Shown here: in pieces, positions 7,096-12,188 of the stretch
How positions within the stretch are numbered: position 1 is the stretch's first letter
Layout: every line of letters starts with the position of its first letter
Origin: Treponema sp.
GTDB taxonomy: Bacteria; Spirochaetota; Spirochaetia; Treponematales; Breznakiellaceae
Reading direction: 5' to 3'
Assembly: GCA_031284195.1 (NCBI GenBank)
Contig: JAITAI010000138.1
Span: forward strand, 1 to 12,188
DNA length: 12,188 nt
Notes under the pieces: model-generated
What the model saw: the letters and a program-made list of their open reading frames with translations, nothing else
The model's database searches: none
Told to the model about the DNA's origin: nothing
Program-made: the position numbers and the translations under genes

Positions 7096-9217
7096 CTACT
7101 TTGAAACCGAAGAAGTGGTAAAGGGCTATGACCGGCATATCGTCGCCCGGATCCTTGCGTATGTCAAACCTTACCGGTTTCTCGTGTTTTGTACCCTTCT
7201 TAGCCTGGGACTCTCCACTTTGGGAGAATTAGCCATCCCGGTGATCCAGCAGCGGGTCATTGATGAGGCTATTTTGGCCCGGTTCCTCCTGGTACGGGGG
7301 GATGTCTTGGCACAAGTAAGGCTGACTCTCCCTCCGCATACGGTAGATGCCTTGGAGCGGGCGCTGGCCCATCCTAAGTGCATCTGGATCGGGGAGCAAT
7401 GCTTGGTCCCCTTGGGAGGGGATAGGAACCTTGCAGACTGGGACGAGGCCCAACTGAGGGAAAAGGGTATTATTGCGGAAGGGGAGTGGTATGCTTTTTC
7501 CTATATTCCCGGAGATGCGGCCTATGAGGTGGCGACGGCCCATGAGGACTTGTGCTTAATCGGAGAGCAGGGTGGGGCTATACAGACTCAGGATCTTGCC
7601 TCCTTGGAGGTAGCGGAAATTGCGGTGTTGCGGAGGCGGGACGTGGGGTATATTATCCATGCAGTCCTGGTGCTGCTGGGCATCCTCGCCGTGGTCTTGG
7701 TGTTTACCTTTATACAAACCTGGACCACCACCCTCATCGGTCAACAGGTGATGAAGGATCTGCGGCTTGCCTTGTTTCAAAAAACCGCTTCTCAATCCAC
7801 GGCTTTTCTCTCCCGGCATCCGGTGGGCCGGCTGGTAACCCGGTTGACCGGGGATGTGGAAACTATCAACGAATTCTTTACCTCGGTACTGGTGGCCTTT
7901 CTTAAAGACCTCTGTAGCATGCTGGGGGTACTGGGTACCCTGTTTTTCCTTTCCCCCATCTTGGCCTTGGTGTCGCTTGCTACGTTACCGCCGGTGATGC
8001 TCCTCACTGGCATGAGCCGCCTCAGAGCCCGGGATGCCTTCAGGCGGCAACGGACCGCTTCTTCCCGGGTCAATGCTTACCTTTCCGAGCGTCTTGCCGG
8101 GGTGCAGGTGGTCCAGCTTTTCCAGGGGGAAGCCAAGAGTGTCCGGGAATTCAGCGACCGTAACCACGAACTCATGCAGGCTAACCTGGGGGAGATGTAC
8201 GTGTTTGCCACCTTTAGGCCTTTGGTGGAATGGTTTTCGATCTTGACCGTGGCAGTGGTCATCGCGGTGGGGAGTAATCTGGCCTTGCACCTTTCCCTTT
8301 CCCTGGGGGTCCTCATTGCCTTTATCAACCTGATAGGTATGTTTTATGCGCCGGTGATGGATATTGCGGAGAAATACACCCTCTTGCAGTCCGCTATGGC
8401 TGGGGGCGAGCGGGTCTTTAATCTCTTGGATACGGATGAACCTATTCCGAATAAGGGAAAACAGCGGGTGGAGGGGATGATCCGGGGACACCTGAGCTTC
8501 GAGGATGTGCATTTTGCTTACAAACCCGGGGAGGAGGTTCTGCGGGGCCTTTCCTTTACGGTACAGCCTGGAGAGATGGCCGCGATTGTAGGCTATACCG
8601 GCGCGGGAAAGACCACCATCATCAATGTACTTACCCGGCTCTGGGATATTGACTCCGGGTGCATCCGCTTGGACGGGATTCCCTTACAGGAGATACCTTT
8701 GGAAGGTCTTAGGGCTTCGGTGTTGCCGGTTTTACAAGAGGTATTTTTATTTTCCGGTACAGTGGCGGAGAATATCAGTTTGGGGCTTCCCCTTTCAGAG
8801 GCTCTCATAATGTATGCGGCTAAAGCGGTCCATGCTCATGACTTTATTTCCCGGCTGCCCCAAGGGTACCACACCTTGCTTTCTGAAGGGGCCACGAATA
8901 TTTCCTCAGGCCAGCGGCAGCTCATCAGCTTTGCCCGGGTCATAGCCCACAACCCGGCCATCGTCATCCTGGATGAGGCCACCAGTTCAGTGGATACCGA
9001 AACCGAAGGGCTTATCCAATTGGGGATGCAGCAGGTTCTTGCAGGACGTACTGCTCTGGTGATTGCCCATAGGCTTTCCACCATACGCCATGCCGACCGG
9101 ATTCTGGTCCTTTCTGGGGGACGGGTGGTGGAAGCGGGAAAGCACGAGGACCTTATTGCGCGAGGCGGCCTCTATGCAGGGTTGTACCGTTTGCAATACC
9201 AGGGGGTGGCGTCTTAA
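7088..9217 (+). CDS. ABC exporter half-transporter, catalytic subunit with extracytoplasmic insertion (BmrD/TM288-like)
   Basis: 709 aa half-transporter. After TM1 (about 31-52) comes an insertion of about 125 residues (62-186) before TM2 (about 187-210). Its place predicts an extracytoplasmic domain, a feature I associate with BmrD (YheH) of Bacillus. The remaining TM helices end near 430. NBD motifs: Walker A GYTGAGKTT (502-510), Q550 in the Q-loop, ISSGQ (605-609) in place of LSGGQ, Walker B VILDE with catalytic E630, and H661. The partner has the mirror-image pattern (good LSGGQ, no Glu), so one composite ATP site is intact and one degenerate. The start is GTG 7088, chosen because GGAGGG (7077-7082) lies 5 nt upstream and MSDYFETEEV is a sensible N-terminus; the open frame back to 6899 lies inside the partner gene. 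No clear terminator follows. Confidence 0.9.
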   Translation: MSDYFETEEVVKGYDRHIVARILAYVKPYRFLVFCTLLSLGLSTLGELAIPVIQQRVIDEAILARFLLVRGDVLAQVRLTLPPHTVDALERALAHPKCIWIGEQCLVPLGGDRNLADWDEAQLREKGIIAEGEWYAFSYIPGDAAYEVATAHEDLCLIGEQGGAIQTQDLASLEVAEIAVLRRRDVGYIIHAVLVLLGILAVVLVFTFIQTWTTTLIGQQVMKDLRLALFQKTASQSTAFLSRHPVGRLVTRLTGDVETINEFFTSVLVAFLKDLCSMLGVLGTLFFLSPILALVSLATLPPVMLLTGMSRLRARDAFRRQRTASSRVNAYLSERLAGVQVVQLFQGEAKSVREFSDRNHELMQANLGEMYVFATFRPLVEWFSILTVAVVIAVGSNLALHLSLSLGVLIAFINLIGMFYAPVMDIAEKYTLLQSAMAGGERVFNLLDTDEPIPNKGKQRVEGMIRGHLSFEDVHFAYKPGEEVLRGLSFTVQPGEMAAIVGYTGAGKTTIINVLTRLWDIDSGCIRLDGIPLQEIPLEGLRASVLPVLQEVFLFSGTVAENISLGLPLSEALIMYAAKAVHAHDFISRLPQGYHTLLSEGATNISSGQRQLISFARVIAHNPAIVILDEATSSVDTETEGLIQLGMQQVLAGRTALVIAHRLSTIRHADRILVLSGGRVVEAGKHEDLIARGGLYAGLYRLQYQGVAS

Positions 9218-9421
9218 ACGGCGTCTGTCTTGGCCATAGCCGGAACCAGAGGGACTTTGCCGGATTTCTGGATATTTTCATACTCGAAGTTCGCTGGGTT
9301 TCTTCAATACTCGAATCCCCAGGAAGCGTTCTTGAGATGTTTGGTCAATCCTTTGAGAGGATGGGCGAATGTACTATGCAGAGACAGCCTTATGCGAATT
9401 GGGGACGAAGTCAGCGTTGAA
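9218..9421. other. Intergenic segment after the ABC exporter operon, no supported gene
   Basis: About 200 bp with base composition like the upstream operon. The only open frame (9230-9427, +) has no RBS and no recognisable motif. ATACTCGAA occurs twice in direct orientation (9280-9288 and 9307-9315). I see no clear hairpin-plus-T-run terminator. Together with the repeat that follows, the gene-free stretch runs to 9735. Confidence 0.6.
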
Positions 9422-9643
9422 AAGTAACGTTTCTAGATATTCCTCAGGCCAAGTCATTGGTTGAACACGGCCTTGGACACTTGTTTTCGACTCTTTGTCT
9501 GAATCGCTGCGGTTAGCTCTTTTCCTCATTCCAGCGCTATTGTGGACTAGCCATTGCGGAGGCGCCGAGGGGCTTTAGACTCGTCAGACCCGCTTTGCGA
9601 GTCTGCGCGTAAAGAGAGAGCCCTGTTATGCGAAATGCCAAAT
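9422..9643 (-). repeat. attC-like quasi-palindromic repeat, left copy (inverted)
   Basis: Read on the minus strand, this begins TGGCATTTCGCATAACAGG (9640-9622) and soon has TTTACGC. It ends with ATCTAGAAACGTTAC near 9437-9423. The same features at both ends occur in the plus-oriented copy at 11192-11343: TGGCACTTGCATAACAGG, TTTACGC, and ATCTAGAACGTTATG. The two are therefore diverged inverted copies of one element. The boxes are GCATAAC (minus, 9631-9625) at one end and a poorer GTTACTT at the other, so this copy is less perfect. It contains an internal hairpin, AGACTCG (9577-9583) with CGAGTCT (9598-9604). At about 210-220 bp it is longer than usual attC sites (roughly 60-140 bp). Confidence 0.55.
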
Positions 9644-9681
9644 AAAAAACTTATGAGTCGCAAATTCGCTACAATATTTTG

Positions 9682-9711
9682 TTGACAAACAATAATTAAG
9701 AGTGATAGGAT
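9682..9711 (+). promoter_or_regulatory. Strong sigma-70-type promoter for the lipoprotein/radical SAM unit
   Basis: A perfect TTGACA (-35, 9682-9687) is followed after 18 bp by TAGGAT (-10, 9706-9711), preceded by TG plus one base (9703-9705), i.e. an extended -10. It lies 24 bp upstream of the lipoprotein ATG and inside the two flanking repeats. The unit therefore carries its own promoter and need not rely on transcription from outside. Confidence 0.6.
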
Positions 9712-9735
9712 AATCAATCATATGGAGGATATAGT

Positions 9736-10125
9736 ATGAAAAAGGCAAAAGAAATTAGTCGAAGAATTTTAAGAAAATTTTATACCGGATTAGGATTAAC
9801 CTCTGTAGCCTTGGTATTCCAAGCATGTTACGGAACCCCGCAGACCATGGGATTGGATACCCTTATACGGGGTGTTGTAAAATCAAAAACAACAAATGAT
9901 CCAATTAAGGGAATAAAAGTATCGGTTAATGATATGTATCAATATGAATTAACCGATAGTTCCGGTAAATTTTTGATATATGTCCCACGGGAAGAAAATT
10001 GTACCATCCGATTAGAAGATATTGATGGTGAAGAAAACGGATTGTATGCATCAAAGGAAATCCCTGTTCTTATATCAAAAGATAAAATAGACCTGAAAGA
10101 TATACTTTTGAATGATGCCGAATAG
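9736..10125 (+). CDS. Putative lipoprotein of the rSAM/lipoprotein system (TIGR04134-like)
   Basis: 129 aa. A basic N-terminus (MKKAKEISRRILRKF) and hydrophobic stretch (about 16-28) lead to VFQAC with C31 as the likely lipidated cysteine. Phe at -3 is loose for E. coli rules but tolerable for spirochaetes. CYGTP follows the cysteine. Residues 43-90 (IRGVVKSKTTNDPIKGIKV...TDSSGKFLIYV) look like a small carboxypeptidase-regulatory-type beta-sandwich. LEDIDGEENGLYASKEIPV (93-111) closely matches my memory of the lipoprotein family paired with radical SAM enzymes in Bacteroidetes and some spirochaetes (TIGR04134). The start is firm: GGAGG (9724-9728) at 7 nt. The last 14 bp overlap the radical SAM gene. 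Role unknown; as the constant partner it is probably the substrate or the anchor of the modified product. The region is clearly A/T-richer than the operon before it. Confidence 0.8.
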   Translation: MKKAKEISRRILRKFYTGLGLTSVALVFQACYGTPQTMGLDTLIRGVVKSKTTNDPIKGIKVSVNDMYQYELTDSSGKFLIYVPREENCTIRLEDIDGEENGLYASKEIPVLISKDKIDLKDILLNDAE

Positions 10126-11188
10126 TATTGTACTCTGTCTTCATCGTCTATTTAAAAACAATGAAACAAGATTACATGAATTAAATTATTTGTTTTGGGA
10201 ATGTACCCAACGATGTAATTTAAGCTGTTTACATTGCGGATCGGATTGCAGTTCCGATTCAACGATACCTGATATGCCCTTTAACGATTTTTTACAGGCA
10301 ATAGTACCAATCAGGAAACAGTATAAAAGCAATACCATAACCGTAGTAATAACGGGCGGGGAACCGTTGATGCGGAACGATCTGGTTTCATGCGGTAAGA
10401 CGTTACGGGAACATGGTTTCTACTGGGGGATTGTTACTAATGGTTATAACTATACCCCTGCTATTCATGGCAGGCTGCTTGCGGCGGGAATGGGGACTAT
10501 AACGCTCAGTCTTGACGGACTTGAGAATAGCCATAATTGGCTTAGGGCAAATAAAAAAAGTTTTGAACATGCGGTTAAGGCGTTAGACTTGATTGTGTCT
10601 TCAAAAGGCTTGGTCTATGATGTTGTTACATGCGTCAATCGAAAAAACATCAACGAGCTTCCCGGTCTTAAACAATTTTTGATTTCAAAAAAGACAAAAG
10701 CATGGCGTCTGTTTACGATTGCACCGATTGGAAGGGCTGCAAATAATAATGAACTGGCGCTGCAACCTGAAGAATTAAAACAACTGATGGATTTTATTGT
10801 TGTCTCTCGTATGAGAGATACTATTGATATTAAATTTAGTTGTGAAGCGTATGTTGGAAAATATGAGAAACAAGTACGGGATTCTTATTTTTTTTGTAGG
10901 GCGGGAATAAATATAGCTTCAGTGCGGATAGATGGTTCAATATCGGCATGTCCAAACATCAACCGGTATTTTGTACAGGGGAATATTTACCATGAACCGT
11001 TTTTAGACGTATGGAATAACCGCTTTGAAATAATGAGAAATCGTAGTTGGATGAAAACAGGAATTTGTACATATTGCAGAGATTATAAAAATTGCACTGG
11101 AGGTGCTATGCATTTATGGAATGAAAAAAAGGATACAATATTGACTTGTATCAATAAACATTTGAATAATTGTTTAGAAAAAAATTAA
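10112..11188 (+). CDS. Radical SAM/SPASM enzyme of the rSAM/lipoprotein system (TIGR04133-like)
   Basis: 358 aa. The radical SAM cluster motif is CNLSCLHC (C35, C39, C42: CX3CX2C), GGEP follows at 82-85, and SLDGLENSHNWLR (133-145) fits the later barrel strand of peptide-modifying members. The C-terminal SPASM-type region has C262, G275xxxxC280, C319xxCxxxxxC328 and C346, enough to bind auxiliary Fe-S clusters; the usual C-x3-C after C328 is replaced by CTGGAMHLW. SPASM enzymes commonly modify ribosomally made peptides or proteins. The start may be ATG 10112 or 10115; both lie inside the lipoprotein gene, so translation is coupled. A 14-bp overlap with a signature-bearing lipoprotein supports the TIGR04133/04134 pairing (from memory). 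Reaction and product are unknown. An attC-like repeat starts within a few bases of the stop. Confidence 0.88.
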   Translation: MMPNSIVLCLHRLFKNNETRLHELNYLFWECTQRCNLSCLHCGSDCSSDSTIPDMPFNDFLQAIVPIRKQYKSNTITVVITGGEPLMRNDLVSCGKTLREHGFYWGIVTNGYNYTPAIHGRLLAAGMGTITLSLDGLENSHNWLRANKKSFEHAVKALDLIVSSKGLVYDVVTCVNRKNINELPGLKQFLISKKTKAWRLFTIAPIGRAANNNELALQPEELKQLMDFIVVSRMRDTIDIKFSCEAYVGKYEKQVRDSYFFCRAGINIASVRIDGSISACPNINRYFVQGNIYHEPFLDVWNNRFEIMRNRSWMKTGICTYCRDYKNCTGGAMHLWNEKKDTILTCINKHLNNCLEKN

Positions 11189-11191
11189 AAC

Positions 11192-11343
11192 ATTTGGCAC
11201 TTGCATAACAGGTCTGTTTACGCTTCGTGGCTAAAGCTCTTTCCCTTCGTTCGCCTAGGTCAGTCGCATCGATCATTCGCACGGCTCACTTCGGCACATT
11301 AGGGTCAGTACTGCCCGTACTAAACATCTAGAACGTTATGTGC
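11192..11343 (+). repeat. attC-like site, right copy (canonical orientation)
   Basis: The layout fits an attC site: R'' GCATAAC (11203-11209), a 5-nt spacer, L'' TGTTTA (11215-11220), a ~100-nt centre, L' TAAACA (11321-11326), an 8-nt spacer (11327-11334), then R' GTTATGT (11335-11341). CATAAC pairs with GTTATG and TGTTTA pairs exactly with TAAACA. The unequal spacers (5 against 8) are the asymmetry expected of attC. It starts 4 bp after the radical SAM stop. The R''-to-R' length (~139 bp) is at the long end of the known range. Chromosomal integrons are known in Treponema denticola. The hairpin could also act as a transcript end, though no T-run follows. Confidence 0.6.
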
Positions 11344-11510
11344 AATACACGATAAAATTCTTTGAAAATAATTGACTAAAAAATATGAATTATTTAAAAT
11401 AAATGTATCTTAAAGAAAGGATGGTTATAAACAATATGAGAATAGGGAAGAAAGAATAATACTAAATATTATCTTAAAAATAGTTTTAATTTTTATAATA
11501 ATTATGTTAA
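11344..11510. other. Very A/T-rich gene-free segment
   Basis: A/T-rich, with stops in all plus-strand frames. An AAAGAAAGG-ATG at 11412-11423 starts only a 12-codon frame ending at 11459, which is not convincing as a gene. No hairpin terminator or repeat was seen. Confidence 0.6.
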
Positions 11511-11813
11511 ATTATTTTTTGCAATAAAATAATAAACATTTCTGAAAATACCTCTGTTGGAGTTATCGGTTGCCCTGATGGGAAAAATACAATATATATT
11601 TTACCAAAATATAGTTTGATACATATTTTAATATATTTATTTTCACTATTTTTTGTAATTGATATAATAACATTGTTGATATATGATATTATTGGTTTGA
11701 AAAAAGATAAGAAATATAGTAAAAAATACAAATTTAAAATTATACTCGCCATAGATTTGTTTTTCATTATATCAACAATCATTGAAATAATTTTTGTTTT
11801 ATTAGGGTAAACG
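11511..11813 (+). CDS. Possible small two-TM membrane protein with degenerate GVIGxxDG motif; start unclear
   Basis: Open frame of about 100 codons from the stop at 11508-11510 to the TAA at 11811-11813. It contains SVGVIGCPDGKNTIYIL (about 11556-11606), which resembles the GVIGGADGPTxIFV motif of Na+-translocating decarboxylase beta-type and related small membrane proteins, with the PT changed to KN. Two hydrophobic segments (LIHILIYLFSLFFVIDIITLLIYDIIGL, then a long one at the C-terminus) flank a basic loop KKDKKYSKKYK. No ATG, GTG or TTG lies in frame upstream of the motif; the first usable one, TTG 11616, comes after it. So either an ATT/ATA start is used, or the 5' end is eroded or frameshifted (ATG 11504 is one base out of frame). 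It may be a decaying cassette gene. An antisense frame also exists, but it lacks any motif. Coordinates span the open frame, not a proven start. Confidence 0.4.
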
Positions 11814-11908
11814 ATTTCAATGGTATTGAACATTATTTTAATATCAGTCTTTTTGGTAAAATTATTTTTTATAAAAAATAGAACAAGAGAAAAATAATTG
11901 ATGAATAA

Positions 11909-12117
11909 TCGGATAACTGGAAGTTATATTATGCCGGTGAAAAAGGCTACGAGGAGATGTTCACCGGGGAGGTGACGGAACCGGTCGTGCAAAACCCTGG
12001 CGGAAGGTGGGGATGAGTTGTTTTAAGAGAGGACCCTTTCAAGAGCCTATTGGTCTTGAAGGGGCGTTCAAAAAAATCGATGCGCTTTATCTTGTACCGG
12101 GTATTGACTTAATGTAA
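11909..12117 (+). pseudogene. Eroded coding remnants, including a fragment like an NmrA-type NAD(P)-binding protein
   Basis: GC rises again here. One frame, open 11909-12016, reads WKLYYAGEKGYEEMFTGEV... with no start codon or RBS and is unrecognised. A second frame, ending at TAA 12115-12117, reads GPFQEPIGLEGAFKKIDALYLV, which resembles the 'GDFxDPxSLxxAFxGVDALYLV' stretch of NmrA/SDR-type NAD(P)-binding proteins. ATG 12013 in that frame has no good RBS and would give 34 aa, too short for the family. Both look like leftovers of genes truncated by deletion. The match is from memory and rests on about 20 residues. Confidence 0.35.
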
Positions 12118-12134
12118 TCTTTAACTTCTATAGT
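12104..12134 (+). promoter_or_regulatory. Probable promoter for the 3' partial gene
   Basis: TTGACT (12104-12109) and TATAGT (12129-12134) each match consensus at five of six positions. The spacing is 19 bp, slightly long. It ends 27 bp before the ATG at 12162, in the only space between the remnant at 12117 and the gene. Confidence 0.4.
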
Positions 12135-12161
12135 ATTTTTATGTATTGAGAGGTATAGATC

Positions 12162-12188
12162 ATGCAGTATCGAACTTATGGAAAACTG
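12162..12188 (+). CDS. 5' end of a probable aldo/keto reductase (runs off the window)
   Basis: Only nine codons are visible: MQYRTYGKL. This fits the N-terminus of many aldo/keto reductases (M-QYRxLGKTGLKVS-type), NADPH-dependent oxidoreductases with a TIM-barrel fold. The start is supported by GAGAGG (12148-12153) at 8 nt and a plausible promoter upstream. The preceding fragment also resembles an NAD(P)-dependent protein, weakly in keeping with an oxidoreductase locus. With nine residues the family call is tentative. Confidence 0.5.

Larger units (their letters stand above)
9625..11340. mobile_element. Possible integron-cassette-like or inverted-repeat-bounded unit carrying the rSAM/lipoprotein pair
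   Basis: GTTATGC (9625-9631) lies at the left edge and GTTATGT (11335-11341) at the right. Both fit the GTTRRRY-type recombination box loosely (one mismatch). The unit holds a promoter, two overlapping genes and a terminal attC-like hairpin beginning right after the stop, which is typical cassette architecture. Against a simple cassette: the left repeat resembles the right one in inverted orientation, it is long, and no integrase gene is in the window. A composite inverted-repeat unit is the alternative. The lower GC than the preceding operon favours acquisition by transfer. Boundaries are tentative. Confidence 0.35.

Noticed and set aside
9280..9315. Two direct ATACTCGAA repeats, considered as a CRISPR or operator
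   Set aside because: Only two 9-bp copies, 18 bp apart, with no third unit and no cas gene; most likely chance.
9230..9427. 65-aa plus-strand frame after the ABC operon
   Set aside because: No RBS, no motif, and its end runs into the left repeat. There is no support beyond openness.
11507..11833. 108-aa minus-strand hydrophobic frame
   Set aside because: A/T-rich antisense of the plus-strand frame that carries the GVIGxxDG motif. It has an ATG but no motif of its own, so the plus strand is preferred. This is not fully excluded.
11911..11926. ATAACT-GGA-AGTTAT hairpin, considered as a terminator or another attC box
   Set aside because: A/T-rich 6-bp stem with no T-run, and no L boxes or partner at attC spacing.

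Overview
The window looks like a piece of a Treponema-type spirochaete chromosome. The first ~9.2 kb has mid-range base composition, and the order cheW - degT/spsC-like - NAD kinase - recN - helical hypothetical matches, as far as I recall, the T. pallidum TP0439-TP0443 neighbourhood. The GC level is higher than in oral treponemes and would fit termite-gut-type treponemes. Genus and species are inferences made without any database search.

Region 1 (1-268) holds the 3' part of a 5S rRNA, a Rho-independent terminator and a possible promoter. Region 2 (269-9217) is a tight same-strand run of seven genes: CheW; a DegT/DnrJ/EryC1-family aminotransferase-fold protein that seems to lack its PLP lysine; NAD kinase; RecN; a coiled-coil/helical conserved hypothetical; and two ABC exporter half-transporters. 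The last two have complementary defects in their ATP sites and should form a heterodimer of the BmrCD/TM287-288 kind. Gaps are 35-36 bp early in the run. From NAD kinase onward the genes overlap by 8 or 14 bp or are one base apart, so translation is probably coupled.

Region 3 (9218-11343) is the accessory part and the most interesting. An A/T-rich two-gene unit sits behind its own strong promoter (TTGACA plus extended -10). It encodes a small lipoprotein with the distinctive 'EDIDGEENG..ASKE' signature and, overlapping it by 14 bp, a radical SAM/SPASM enzyme. This matches the rSAM/lipoprotein pair known to me only as a bioinformatically defined system (TIGR04133/TIGR04134) with no known product. 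The pair is bracketed by two inverted copies of a quasi-palindromic repeat. The right-hand copy has the R''-L''...L'-R' layout of an integron attC site and starts just after the radical SAM stop codon, so the unit looks like an integron-type gene cassette or a related mobile unit.

Region 4 (11344-12188) is very A/T-rich at first. It holds a possible two-TM membrane protein without an AUG start, carrying a degenerate GVIGxxDG motif like that of Na+-pump decarboxylase beta-type proteins. After that come short GC-richer coding remnants (one resembles an NmrA-type NAD(P)-binding protein), and finally the first nine codons of a probable aldo/keto reductase with its own promoter and RBS. No CRISPR array, tRNA, integrase or transposase gene was seen.
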